Notes under the pieces: model-generated
Database searches by the model: none
Told to the model about the DNA's origin: nothing
What the model saw: only the letters and a program-made list of their open reading frames with translations
Program-made: the position numbers and the translations under genes
Part shown: positions 26,385-34,325 of the stretch, in pieces
Numbering within the stretch: the stretch's first letter is position 1
Layout: the number at the start of each line of letters is the position of its first letter
From: Halosegnis rubeus
GTDB lineage: Archaea; Halobacteriota; Halobacteria; Halobacteriales; Haloarculaceae
Length of the DNA: 64,000 nucleotides
Reading direction: 5' to 3'
Assembly: GCF_009184545.1 (NCBI RefSeq)
Contig: NZ_QJOW01000004.1
Location: 238,949 to 302,948 of the forward strand

Positions 26385-27062
26385 ATGGATACGCTCGCCT
26401 CGCTACTCGCTGGGAACCGCGACCACGCGAAACGGCTCTCCGACTCCTTCGACCACCTACAGGAGGGCCAACAGCCGGACGCCGTCACCGTCTGTTGTTC
26501 CGACTCGCGCGTGCTCCAGGCCGATGCCTTCGGCACTGACCAGCCGGGGGAGGTCTTCACCGTCGGCAACATCGGGAATCGCGTCGTACAGGTCCGCGAC
26601 GACGCGACCGTCGTCTCGGGTGACGTACTCTACCCGCTCGTCCACACCGACACGAAGACCGCCGTCGTCCTCGGACACACCGGCTGTGGGGCCGTCACCG
26701 CGACGTACGACGCCCTCACGGGTGACATGACCGAGCCGCCGGGAATCGAACACTGCATCGACCTGCTCGCTCCTCGACTGGCGGACGGTGTCGAACTACT
26801 CCCCCACGATCTCGACCGCGCGGCGGCCATCGACCGACTCGTCGAGTACAACGTCGACGCGCAGATCTCGGCACTTTCGGACAGCCCGCACGTCCCCGAC
26901 GACGTAACTCTTGCCGGCTGCGTCTACGACTTCCAAGACCGCTACGGCGGCGACCGCGGTGAGATCCACGTCATCAACGTCGACGGCGAGCGCGACCCCG
27001 AGACCCTTCGCGAGACACACCCCGAAATTGCGTCCCGCGTGAGCCGATACTGGAGCTACTGA
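26385..27062 (+). CDS. Beta-class carbonic anhydrase
   Basis: 225 aa. Hydrates CO2 to bicarbonate with a zinc bound by two Cys and one His: VCCSDSRVLQADAF supplies Cys and the Asp-Arg dyad, GHTGCGAV supplies His and Cys. The fold-typical GEVFTVGNIGNRV segment follows. The C-terminus ends in CVYDFQDRYGGDRGEIHVINVDG as in the family. ATG at 26385 preferred over 26349. Immediately followed by a lipoprotein gene whose GTG abuts the stop. Confidence 0.9.
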   Translation: MDTLASLLAGNRDHAKRLSDSFDHLQEGQQPDAVTVCCSDSRVLQADAFGTDQPGEVFTVGNIGNRVVQVRDDATVVSGDVLYPLVHTDTKTAVVLGHTGCGAVTATYDALTGDMTEPPGIEHCIDLLAPRLADGVELLPHDLDRAAAIDRLVEYNVDAQISALSDSPHVPDDVTLAGCVYDFQDRYGGDRGEIHVINVDGERDPETLRETHPEIASRVSRYWSY

Positions 27063-27470
27063 GTGATCACGTTGTCAACACACATTACCGGTGGCTCGAC
27101 AAGACGCACACTCCTCCTCGGAGGCGCGGCGCTCGCGTCCGCGCTCGCGGGCTGTTCCGCGAACGGAGACCCCGGACGGCTCGATCTCACGGTCAGCAAC
27201 GAGACCGACGCCCCGGTGGACGCACGGGTGACCGTCACCGGACCGGACGGCGAATCCTACGAGAACGAGATGGACCGAATTGACTCCGGCGTCTCTCGCG
27301 CATTCGAGGTCGTCGTCGGCGCGAGCGGTCGCCACGAACTCACGGTCGCGGGCGACGACTGAACGGGGTCGCTCGCGTGGAACGCCGACGATTGTCTGTT
27401 GTACGACGGGCAGGTCCGAGTCACCGAGACGGCAGTTGAGACTGCCGGTGCGTGTGTCGACTCACGATAG
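27063..27470 (+). pseudogene. Tat lipoprotein gene interrupted by an in-frame TGA
   Basis: GTG start directly after the carbonic anhydrase stop. The product has a twin-Arg signal (STRRTLLLGG), hydrophobic stretch and lipobox LAGC, so a Tat-exported, lipid-anchored surface protein is expected, followed by a small beta-rich domain. A TGA at 27360-27362 ends the frame after 99 codons, but the same frame continues for 35 further codons with clear protein character (SLAWNADDCLLYDGQVRV ... GACVDSR) to a TAG at 27468. I read this as a nonsense mutation (for example from CGA or TGG) in an about 135-codon gene; a truncated but working product is the alternative. Confidence 0.6.
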
Positions 27471-27961
27471 GGAGATTGCTGTTCCGCGCCCGAACACCAG
27501 CACTCGAATGCGTTGTTGTGTCCGTCTCCACTAGCTCTCGTCCCGGCGTCGGGTCGGCGGTAGTTCCTCACGTGCCACGGTAGCTACTGCCGTGAGTGGG
27601 TGTGTATTACCGTCACATACGCGTGGAGTTAGGCGAACGACTGCACCGCTCGTCGGTGTTGGGAAAGACGGGGTAGGAGAGACAGCGGCACACCCACGTG
27701 GAAACCACGTAGGCTGAAAGGTGGCTGTCCAACCGTGCCGTCCACCTACTGTTCGTTCACGACGCGGTAAAACCCCTCCGACACCCAACTGTACGAGCCA
27801 GTCACCTGCTACCCACGGTGTCTCCCACCGGAGCGCTCGGGAGATGTGTGCCAGCACAGCCTGAGATTAACTAGACGTTCACTCATATAGTGGCCACAAA
27901 TTAATACATATCAAAGGATTATTGCCAAAGCACTTATCGGATATTACCCATAGCAGAGTAT
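27471..27961. other. Unassigned intergenic region with hairpins
   Basis: About 490 bases with no gene I can support. The longest minus-strand frame (27531-27857) is Trp/Arg/Pro-rich and not haloarchaeal in composition. Several inverted repeats are visible: CTCACG...CGTGAG around a TAGCTA core at 27567-27598, and ACGTGGAAACCACGT near 27700. On the plus strand two stop-interrupted pieces look vaguely protein-like (VYYRHIRVELGERL; LLFVHDAVKPLRHP), as in a decayed insertion sequence. The last 60 bases are AT-rich and serve as promoter for the leader ORF at 27962. Confidence 0.4.
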
Positions 27962-28042
27962 ATGAAAGCGTATGTCCGAATAGTGGGCTGGACTGGGTCA
28001 CGAACTGACGCCGTAGCGACCGTAGGAGGTAACGTCGCATGA
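27962..28042 (+). CDS. 26-aa leader ORF coupled to the acyltransferase gene
   Basis: ATG at 27962 opens a 26-codon frame whose TGA overlaps the acyltransferase ATG (ATGA at 28039-28042). A TATA-like cttatcgg at 27932-27938 lies about 27 nt before it, so the leader would be translated from a leaderless mRNA, while the acyltransferase has its own strong GGAGG site inside the leader ORF. This arrangement suggests translational coupling or an attenuating leader peptide (inference). Confidence 0.4.
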   Translation: MKAYVRIVGWTGSRTDAVATVGGNVA

Positions 28043-28938
28043 CGAAGCGACACGTCGAGGTGCCGCCCGCGGTGCAGGCGACAATCGACGAAACCGTCGA
28101 GTACGTCGACCGACGGCTCTCTGAGGGGGACACCGCCGCGGCCGTCGGAGAGATTCTCGCCGACTTGTACGACGACACGGAGACGTACGAGCGGTATCGC
28201 TCCGGCGAGTCGCTCCCGCCGATGACGCGAATGCGCGTCGAGAGCTACAACCCCGAACACGCGCTCATCGAGACGGAACGCTGGGCAGAACAGGAGCTGT
28301 CGGCGCTCCAGGAGGCGAAGTGTCTCCGTTATCTCTGGAACGGCTTCGATCAGTCGCCGCTGGCGAACAACCTCGCGTTCGCTCTCCCCTTTCGGCAAGT
28401 ACTCGCCGACCACCTCTTTGCCGAGGCCGGCGACGGTCTCCGACTCTTCGGCGGTATCAAGATTCAGTGCGGCCACAACATCGAGATGGGCGACAACGCC
28501 GTCATCCACAACAACGTGTTGCTCGACGACCGCGGCAAACTCACTATCGGCGACCGCGTCTCCGTCGCCGACGAGGCGCACATCCACACCCACAACCACG
28601 ACACCGTCGACCAGACGGACGTGACGAACTACGAGACGATTTTGGCCGACGACGTGCGACTCGGCTACGGGGCCATGATAACGGCCGGCTGTCGTATCGG
28701 CGAGAACGCGATGGTCGGCTCCGGTTCGACGACGCTCGGTGACGTGTCCGCCCACCACATCGCCACCGGCACGCCGGCAAAGAGCGTGAAGATCAAGCCC
28801 GGCTGGGAGCCCGTCGCCGAGGAGGTCGGTCCCCTCACCGACAACCGGGAGCAGCGCGCCCTGCCCAGTGAGTATCCCGACTCGCTGGAGGAGTTCGACG
28901 AGTTCGGTCGCACGCTCTCACCCCCCGGCGAGAGCTGA
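28039..28938 (+). CDS. Left-handed beta-helix acyltransferase (maltose O-acetyltransferase type)
   Basis: 299 aa. An N-terminal helical segment of about 140 residues precedes the hexapeptide-repeat domain: IEMGDNAVIHNNVLLDD, LTIGDRVSVADEAHIHTHNHD, RLGYGAMITAGCRIGENAMVGSGS, ending in ATGTPAKSVKIK, the usual terminal turn of the fold. The catalytic His is probably in HIHTHNHD. Acyl acceptor unknown; such enzymes O- or N-acetylate sugars and surface glycans. A GTAGGAGGT ribosome binding site lies about eight bases before the ATG, unusual among the leaderless genes around. Confidence 0.82.
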   Translation: MTKRHVEVPPAVQATIDETVEYVDRRLSEGDTAAAVGEILADLYDDTETYERYRSGESLPPMTRMRVESYNPEHALIETERWAEQELSALQEAKCLRYLWNGFDQSPLANNLAFALPFRQVLADHLFAEAGDGLRLFGGIKIQCGHNIEMGDNAVIHNNVLLDDRGKLTIGDRVSVADEAHIHTHNHDTVDQTDVTNYETILADDVRLGYGAMITAGCRIGENAMVGSGSTTLGDVSAHHIATGTPAKSVKIKPGWEPVAEEVGPLTDNREQRALPSEYPDSLEEFDEFGRTLSPPGES

Positions 28939-28981
28939 CGACATCGGCAATCCCTTTCTCGTCGCCCACCAATTCGTGGTG

Positions 28982-29497
28982 ATGGTCGACCGAACGGCGC
29001 TCCGTGAGCTACTCACCAGCGAGCCGGCGGCCTTCGCCGCCGGCGCGGCGGAATACGTGGGGTCGGTCGAACCGTACGAATCGTTCGACCCCGACGCGGT
29101 CCCCGTCCCGACGGACGAACTTCTCGACCGTGAGCGGCGACTGCTCTGGAAGGCGCGGGTGCTCGAAGACGCCCGCTTCGGCGTGGTGTTGTCGGGGGCC
29201 GCCTACGAGGACAATCCAATCATCTACGCGAACCGGTACTTCCGTGACCTCTCTGGCCACGACCTCGATTGGCTCGTCGGGGAGAATCCCCGGTTCCTCC
29301 AGGGACCGGACACCGAATCCGACTCGGTGACGCGACTCCACGAGGCACTCCGGACGTGGGAACCGGCCACCGTCGACCTGTGGAACTACCGGCGCGACGG
29401 CGAGCAATTCCGGAACCGCGTGTCTCTCGTGCCGATTCCCGACGCTGCCGGTACCGTCACCCACTGGTTCGGGATTCAGGAACGGCTGGACCGGTGA
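28982..29497 (+). CDS. LOV-like PAS protein lacking the photoactive cysteine
   Basis: 171 aa. A helical N-terminus leads into a PAS domain whose sequence follows the LOV pattern: ENPIIYANRYFRDLSGHD, GENPRFLQGPDT, WNYRRDGEQFRNRVSLVPI and a GTVTHWFGIQ end strand. True LOV photoreceptors have GxNCRFLQ with a Cys that bonds to flavin; here the Cys is Pro. Flavin-contacting Asn and Gln positions appear retained, so flavin binding without the Cys adduct, or redox sensing, is possible (inference). There is no output domain. The ATG 28982 is used; two GTG codons just before are alternatives. Confidence 0.7.
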   Translation: MVDRTALRELLTSEPAAFAAGAAEYVGSVEPYESFDPDAVPVPTDELLDRERRLLWKARVLEDARFGVVLSGAAYEDNPIIYANRYFRDLSGHDLDWLVGENPRFLQGPDTESDSVTRLHEALRTWEPATVDLWNYRRDGEQFRNRVSLVPIPDAAGTVTHWFGIQERLDR

Positions 29498-29808
29498 AGG
29501 AACCTTCCCCGGTATCTGGTATTCGGTACCAAACATTTATTATTCGGTGCTCGGTGCCTCCGGCAGATGGTACAAGATGGGTCGGGCGTCCAACTCGGTG
29601 TACCTCGATCTTGACCGGTTCAGAATCGGCTGTGACATCCTCCTCGCCGTAATGCGATGCTTCCCACGCATAGGCAATGGTTGATACGGAGCGGTATCCA
29701 GAAGTTTGTTTCCCGACTGGGCGAGGAACCCATCACGTGAACTCGTAGTTACCAGAACGCAACAACAAACCCGAGAATGTTAACGGAAAATAACAACAAA
29801 CCGCCGGT
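29498..29808. other. Intergenic region with a 43-codon minus-strand ORF
   Basis: 311 bases between the LOV-like gene and doxX. A minus-strand frame at 29540-29671 encodes 43 residues, Arg-rich (MRGKHRITARRMSQPILNRS at its start). I vaguely recognise this string as recurring in haloarchaeal intergenic DNA, so it may be part of a dispersed repeat rather than a gene. The A-rich stretch at 29755-29800 (acaacaaac repeated twice) is downstream of doxX and may be its terminator region. Confidence 0.35.
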
Positions 29809-30369
29809 TCACCCGAGGATGTATTCGAGGGCGGGGTAACGCTCGACGAGCGTCTCACCGCCGACGTCGTAGTTCTCGATGTACTGGTCGAGGCCCAGGA
29901 TGCGGCCCGCAGCGAACGCGGCGACCGCGAGGAACACGAGCATATACGCGAAGTCCCCGTTGATGAACCCGTGGCCCATGTCCCAGTTGCCGAAGTAGAA
30001 CATGAGCATCATGAGCGCGCCGAAGAACGCCGCGAGGCGAACGAACGCGCCGACGAGCAGGCCGAGGCCGATGAACAGCTCGCCCCACGGGACGGCGACG
30101 TTCGCGAACTCGACGAACCACGGCGTGCTCCCCATCCATGCGAACATGCCCGCGAGCGGGTTGCCGTTCGTCGCGGCGACGTTCGACAAGTAGCCGCCGG
30201 CGGCGAACTCGCCGGTGATCTTTGTGAACCCGGAGTACGCGAACGCGTAGCCCATCATGAGACGGAGCGCGAGCACAAACCACGCACTGAGACTGTGAAC
30301 TTTCCCGCCGACGGTCAGGCCGCCGACTCTGCTCTCGAGCTGATTCATGCCGGAGTCGAGTGTGGACAT
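29809..30369 (-). CDS. DoxX family membrane protein
   Basis: 186 aa. Four hydrophobic segments (about 30-48, 72-90, 95-120, 135-160) with the family signatures LRLMMGYAFAYSGFTKI and GELFIGLGLLVGAFVRLAAF. The family name derives from the thiosulfate:quinone oxidoreductase subunit of Acidianus, but most members act in unknown redox or membrane processes. The Met at residue 8 is an alternative start. It diverges from a truncated regulator gene that may once have controlled it. Confidence 0.82.
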   Translation of the reverse strand: MSTLDSGMNQLESRVGGLTVGGKVHSLSAWFVLALRLMMGYAFAYSGFTKITGEFAAGGYLSNVAATNGNPLAGMFAWMGSTPWFVEFANVAVPWGELFIGLGLLVGAFVRLAAFFGALMMLMFYFGNWDMGHGFINGDFAYMLVFLAVAAFAAGRILGLDQYIENYDVGGETLVERYPALEYILG

Positions 30370-30483
30370 AGTTATTGCACCTTCAGCTATCAGTACGGAG
30401 GCAGAGACGATATAACGGCGAGCCGGCGTTCTGAGTCAGAAAATCGGGGGGCTATATGATGCTCCTGTCGTGAGTATGGACGT

Positions 30484-30693
30484 GTGACTGAGGAGGCCGA
30501 CCCGTCGGACATCTTCGCTACGCTCGACGACGAGTACGCCCGCGACATCCTCGTGGCGACGAAGACCGACCGAATGTCTGCGAAGGAACTCAGCGAGGAA
30601 TGCGATATGTCGCGTCCGACCGTCTCGCGCCGTGTCACTCGCCTCGTCGAGCAGGGTCTCCTCGTTTTGATGCTGCGCAAGGGGTCGATTTGA
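30484..30693 (+). pseudogene. Truncated winged-helix (ArsR-like) regulator
   Basis: GTG start, 69 codons. The N-terminal half of a winged helix is intact: DIFATLDDEYARDILVATK, then SAKELSEECDMSRPTVSRRV and LVEQGLLV, the recognition helix and wing start. After LLV the frame turns into LMLRKGSI and stops, whereas family members continue for 40-60 residues with the wing and an acidic tail. The break lies about 80 bases from the 3' end of tRNA-Leu, a usual integration site. It diverges from doxX, a pairing common in haloarchaea. Confidence 0.6.
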
Positions 30694-30770
30694 ATGGCAC
30701 AGCGTTCGTTTTCCTTGGCTGTCATGCTTGTATGCACAAGCAAAACCACGGGACTGCGTGAGGATCGTAG

Positions 30771-30855
30771 TGCGCGGGACCGGATTTGAACCGGCGGACC
30801 CCTACGGGACAGCGTCCTAAGCGCTGCGCCGTTGGCCTAGCTTGGCTACCCACGC
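30771..30855 (-). tRNA. tRNA-Leu (UAG)
   Basis: 85 nt, type II. Acceptor GCGTGGG/CCCGCGC with discriminator A, anticodon stem CAGCG/CGCTG around loop CTTAGGA (anticodon TAG), long variable arm and T-arm CCGGTTCAAATCCGG. CCA not encoded, no intron seen. Confidence 0.95.
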
Positions 30856-30888
30856 GCATTCCGAAATCCGCCGACGCGAACCAAGAAG

Positions 30889-31407
30889 CTAACGTTGTGA
30901 CTCGCGGTCGCGAATCGCCGCCGCCAACCCCTCCCCGTCGAAGGAGGTGTCTTCGAGATACTCGACGCCGTCGCCGACGCGGAACGGTCCCGGTTCGACC
31001 ACGTCCGCACAGATGCCCCCGCGCTCGCGGAGCGCGTCCATCAGCCCGTCGAGCTCGGCGACCTCCTCGACGTGGCGACACGGCGGGCGCGGGCGCGTCC
31101 CCTCGAACACCGCCTGGCCGACGCGAAAGCGCGCCGCCAGCAGGTCACCGAGATCCACGCCGCGGGTGACGACGTTTCGGCGGTGTTGGCCGTCCGAGAG
31201 GTCGAGACCGGCTTCCTCGCGGATACGGTCGAGCGCCTCGCCCGCGACGAAGGTTACCTCACACACGTCGAACGGGGAGTAGTAGCCCGTTCCACGTTGA
31301 TACCGGTCGCCGGCCAGTCCACCGTCGACTGCCTCGATTCCCTCGACGGGTTCCATCGGCGCGCTCTCTTCGGCTGTCGTCCAGATCTGCGTGACGCGTC
31401 CGGCCAT
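30889..31407 (-). CDS. MOSC domain protein
   Basis: 172 aa. A MOSC (molybdenum cofactor sulfurase C-terminal) beta-barrel: GGLAGDRY near the start, QHRRNVVTRGVDLGDLLAARFRVG in the centre, and a Cys in RPRPPCRHVEE, the residue that binds the cofactor in this superfamily. Stand-alone MOSC proteins carry sulfur or reduce N-hydroxylated compounds. ATG 31407 chosen; the longer frame is not protein-like. Immediately upstream of tRNA-Leu on the same strand. Confidence 0.85.
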   Translation of the reverse strand: MAGRVTQIWTTAEESAPMEPVEGIEAVDGGLAGDRYQRGTGYYSPFDVCEVTFVAGEALDRIREEAGLDLSDGQHRRNVVTRGVDLGDLLAARFRVGQAVFEGTRPRPPCRHVEEVAELDGLMDALRERGGICADVVEPGPFRVGDGVEYLEDTSFDGEGLAAAIRDRESQR

Positions 31408-31479
31408 GTGACGACTCGGGGCGCGAAAGAGAAAGCAGTAGCCCCGAAGACACTTGTCGATGGTCACACAGACACCGAT

Positions 31480-31830
31480 ATGCCCTCCCGACGTTCGGTG
31501 CTGGCGACGACAGCGGCGGCGGTCGCGGCCACGGGTGGCTGTCTCTACGACCACCCCGACCCGACGCCGACTCCGAACTGCGCCCACGCGAGCGTGGTTC
31601 CGCTCCGAATCGAGCGACGCGGGACGCCACCAGACGACGGGGCGTACGCCGTCGTTGAACTCACCGTTGACGAGCTTCCGGCCCCCGCGCTCATCGCGGA
31701 GCTACAGACCTGTGACGGCAACGAGCGGGAGCGATACGCGGTTACAGAAACTGGAACGCGGCGCATCGAGTTCGGCCCGTACGATTGTATCGACGGCATC
31801 AGTCTCCACTTTGACGGGTGCGAGGATTGA
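31480..31830 (+). CDS. Small Tat/Sec lipoprotein-like secreted protein (116 aa)
   Basis: Begins MPSRRSVLATTAAAVAATGGCLYD: twin-Arg, hydrophobic region and a lipobox-like TGGC, so Tat export with lipid anchoring is likely. The mature part has four Cys (NCAH, QTCDG, YDCID, DGCED) that could form two disulfides outside the cell, within a beta-rich domain of about 80 residues. No family recognised. It may be transcribed together with the following TFB-like gene (26 nt apart). Confidence 0.65.
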   Translation: MPSRRSVLATTAAAVAATGGCLYDHPDPTPTPNCAHASVVPLRIERRGTPPDDGAYAVVELTVDELPAPALIAELQTCDGNERERYAVTETGTRRIEFGPYDCIDGISLHFDGCED

Positions 31831-31856
31831 AGCGGGTCGCCGCTCGAGACGTGAGC

Positions 31857-32165
31857 ATGTACCGCGCGAGCGACGAGGTCGACAACGAGGCGTGGCTCGC
31901 CGACCTCGAGCGCGCCTGCGACCGACTCGACCTGCCGAGCGAGACGCGCTCGCGGGCAGCTGACCTCTTCTTGTCGACGGTGCCGGACGGCGACCGGTCG
32001 AAACAGCCGGCGCTCGCAGCAGCGCTCTACGTCGCGACGCTCGCCACCGGCGAACGCCGGTCGCAGGGCGACGTGGCCGACGCCGTCGGCGTCTCGCGGC
32101 TCTCGGTCCAACAGCGCTGGAAGTCGCTGATGGAGTCTGCGGGACTGGAGCCGCCGAGTTGGTAG
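31857..32165 (+). CDS. TFIIB-family protein with a single cyclin-like repeat
   Basis: 102 aa. Haloarchaeal TFBs have a zinc ribbon and two cyclin-like repeats (about 320 aa); this protein has only one repeat: LERACDRLDLPSETRSRAADLFL, AALYVATLATGERRSQGDVADAVGVSRLSVQQRWKSLM. The helix-turn-helix that contacts BRE DNA is retained, the RNA polymerase contacting ribbon is not. It could modulate TBP/TFB recruitment or be a domesticated relic (inference). Its stop touches the convergent PPAT gene's stop. Confidence 0.7.
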   Translation: MYRASDEVDNEAWLADLERACDRLDLPSETRSRAADLFLSTVPDGDRSKQPALAAALYVATLATGERRSQGDVADAVGVSRLSVQQRWKSLMESAGLEPPSW

Positions 32166-32657
32166 CTACTGGCGGGCCGCCTCGCGCCCGTCGCGGTCGG
32201 GCGTGAGGTTGCCGTGTACATCGATTTCACCGTTGACGATGCGCGTCGAGGAGATGATACCGCCGTCGTCCGCGGTGACGTGGTCGACGACCTCGATTTC
32301 GAGGGGTTCGAGCCCTTTCTCGCGGCGAATCTCGTTGATCGTCTCGCCGCCGTCTTCCGTTTCGGGGGAGACGATGAGCACGTCGAAGCCGGGTTCGGTG
32401 GCGATACCGGTCGGCTCCGTGAGTTCGCGAATCTCGAACTCGCGGTCGTGTTCGCTCGCGAGGGTAGAAAGCGCGGCGGCGAGGTCGGCCTTACGCTCGT
32501 CGAACGGGCGGACGTACCGCTCTTCGTTGCGCGTCTTCGGTGCGAGCGAGTCGCTCGTCAGCCCGACGGTCACGTCGCCAAGCTCGAAGGCGCGAGCAAA
32601 GAGTGCGCGGTGGCCGTCGTGGACCGGGTCGAACGTTCCCCCGAGCGCGACCTGCAT
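32166..32657 (-). CDS. coaD: Phosphopantetheine adenylyltransferase, archaeal type
   Basis: 163 aa. Transfers AMP to 4'-phosphopantetheine to give dephospho-CoA. Nucleotidyltransferase signature GGTFDPVHDGHRALF with the HxGH-like His pair at residues 13-17, and IISSTRIVNGEID near the end (the ISSTxI motif). Standard length. It is in the same direction as the regulator and gshA upstream. Confidence 0.9.
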   Translation of the reverse strand: MQVALGGTFDPVHDGHRALFARAFELGDVTVGLTSDSLAPKTRNEERYVRPFDERKADLAAALSTLASEHDREFEIRELTEPTGIATEPGFDVLIVSPETEDGGETINEIRREKGLEPLEIEVVDHVTADDGGIISSTRIVNGEIDVHGNLTPDRDGREAARQ

Positions 32658-32704
32658 ATCCGGTTCAGAGCGCCCCCCGGTAAAGCCGTTCCGCTCGGCT
32701 CCCG

Positions 32705-33154
32705 TCAGTCGTCGTCGCTGACGGAAATGGAGACGGGTCCGTCCCCGCGGCGCTCGCGGCCGTCGTCACCGAGCACGGCGTCGAGTTCGAACACCGTGTT
32801 CAGCTCCGCCTGCACGTCGTCGACGATGTCAGCGACGAGTTCGCTGGGCGCAATCGTCTCGTACTCATAGGGGTTGTTACCGGCCCCCGCCGCGGATCGC
32901 TTTTCTCGCAGCACAATTTCCTCCTGGTGGAGCGCGGCGAGTGACTCGCGGACCGTACTCGGATACAGCCCCGTCCCCTCGGCGATTTCCTCGCTCGTCG
33001 CGGGTGCGTTCGTCCGGAGGTACACGTAGATGCGCGCCCGCGTCTCCGTGTCCAGCACCCACGCGAGCAAGTCGAGGATGCGGTCGTCGAGTCCCTCTGT
33101 TGCCGCCAGTCGTTGCCGGGGCTCCCCACCCGTATCGGAGTTGTCCGAACTCAT
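32705..33154 (-). CDS. Winged-helix DNA-binding protein (TrmB/MarR-like)
   Basis: 149 aa. Winged helix in residues 25-90: LLAWVLDTETRARIYVYL, SEEIAEGTGLYPSTVRESLAALHQEEIV; the DNA-reading helix is YPSTVRESLAAL. C-terminal half (ELVADIVDDVQAELNTVFELD) is a helical dimerisation part, with an acidic tail. No sensor domain. Target unknown; it lies between gshA and coaD on the same strand. ATG 33154 is preferred over a longer start at 33202, since the added residues are hydrophobic and Arg-rich. Confidence 0.75.
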   Translation of the reverse strand: MSSDNSDTGGEPRQRLAATEGLDDRILDLLAWVLDTETRARIYVYLRTNAPATSEEIAEGTGLYPSTVRESLAALHQEEIVLREKRSAAGAGNNPYEYETIAPSELVADIVDDVQAELNTVFELDAVLGDDGRERRGDGPVSISVSDDD

Positions 33155-33211
33155 CGTTCGGTCGATGTTGAGGGGTCTCGGAGGAAAAAACGCCACGCTC
33201 ACCCGCGCTCC

Positions 33212-34282
33212 TCACAGGGTCAGCGACGCACACAACTCGTCGAGGTTCTCCTCGCGGAGTCGACGCTGCTGGCTCGCGCCCGACTCGGCGCCGTACAGTT
33301 GCCTGATGCCGGTGACGCCCAGTCGCTCGGCCTCTCTGTCGACGAGTTCGCCGAGCGGGACCGACCGCTCGAACTCACGGTCCAGCAGCTCGGCGTCGTG
33401 GCCGTGGCGAAGCGCACGCCACTTGTTCTCGTCTAACGGCTCACGCCGGTGGCGATACCCCGACTCGCCGTCCTCGTAGCGGGCCGCGAGGTCCTCGACC
33501 AGCGCCTTCGTGTACTCCACGAACGCGAGGACGCGCTCGGTGTCGGACTGGCCGTCCGGCGTTCGCACCTCCACGGTGCCGTGGCCCGAGTGCGGCCGCA
33601 CGTCGTACCATAACTCCCCGCGGTCGTTGATGCTCCCCGTCTCCACCATCGTGCGCTCGAAGTCGGCGTACGCCTCGAAATCGCGGAACATCGTCGGCAT
33701 CCCCGTGTTCGGGAGGTTCTCGAATATCTTCGCCCGGGCGGACGCGAGTCCCGTGTCGAAGCCGTTCCAGAACGGCGAGTTCGCGGAGAGCGCCAACATC
33801 ACGGGCAGCGCCCACCGGATCTCGTTTGCGATCCACGTCGCCTTGTCGGCGTCGTCGACCCCGACGTGGACGTGAAGTCCGGCCGTCGTGTTCCGGTGTT
33901 GTGGATACTGAATCCGGTCGAGTTGGGCGCGATAGCGCGGCTTCGAGGCGTGTTCGAGTTCCCGCCACTTCGCCAGTGGATGTAGGCCGGCGGCGGCGAT
34001 CTGGTAGTCGTGGCTCTCGGCGTGGGCGACGAGCGCGGCCCGGACCTCTCGCACCTGTTCGCGCGCCTCCGCGAGTGACTCACATCGGGGCGTCTGTATC
34101 TCGATGACCGATTTGAACAGTTCGTGGTCGAGTTTTCCCTCCAGCGTCGCGGGCGGGTCGGCACCGTAGACGAGCGTGTCGGTACCGGCGGTGGGGCGTC
34201 CGTCCTCGTCGACGACGAAGAACTCCTCCTCGACACCGAGGGTGCCCATCCGGTCGAATGCGTCCGCCGACCCCAGTTCCAT
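33212..34282 (-). CDS. gshA: Glutamate-cysteine ligase (gamma-glutamylcysteine synthetase)
   Basis: 356 aa. Joins Glu and Cys; in haloarchaea gamma-glutamylcysteine replaces glutathione as the main thiol. The GCS2 family pattern [18 protein letters not shown] (N-terminal), [17 protein letters not shown] HVHVG ([13 protein letters not shown]), NSPFWNG and [11 protein letters not shown] are all visible. Full length. Alternative longer starts up to 34456 run over the flpA gene. It follows flpA with a 43-nt gap, same strand, but no functional link is evident. Confidence 0.88.
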   Translation of the reverse strand: MELGSADAFDRMGTLGVEEEFFVVDEDGRPTAGTDTLVYGADPPATLEGKLDHELFKSVIEIQTPRCESLAEAREQVREVRAALVAHAESHDYQIAAAGLHPLAKWRELEHASKPRYRAQLDRIQYPQHRNTTAGLHVHVGVDDADKATWIANEIRWALPVMLALSANSPFWNGFDTGLASARAKIFENLPNTGMPTMFRDFEAYADFERTMVETGSINDRGELWYDVRPHSGHGTVEVRTPDGQSDTERVLAFVEYTKALVEDLAARYEDGESGYRHRREPLDENKWRALRHGHDAELLDREFERSVPLGELVDREAERLGVTGIRQLYGAESGASQQRRLREENLDELCASLTL

Positions 34283-34325
34283 CGCCCGAAAATCTGCCCC
34301 CCGCGGATAAAGTGGTTCCGCTCGC

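Noticed and set aside
27360..27362. Selenocysteine at the in-frame TGA
   Set aside because: Haloarchaea are not known to have the selenocysteine system, and no SECIS-like element was evident.
27531..27857. 108-codon minus-strand ORF
   Set aside because: Trp/Pro/Arg-rich, low in Asp and Glu, no signals; more likely antisense of a decayed element.
27590..27860. RNase P RNA or SRP RNA gene
   Set aside because: The conserved core sequences of neither RNA are present.
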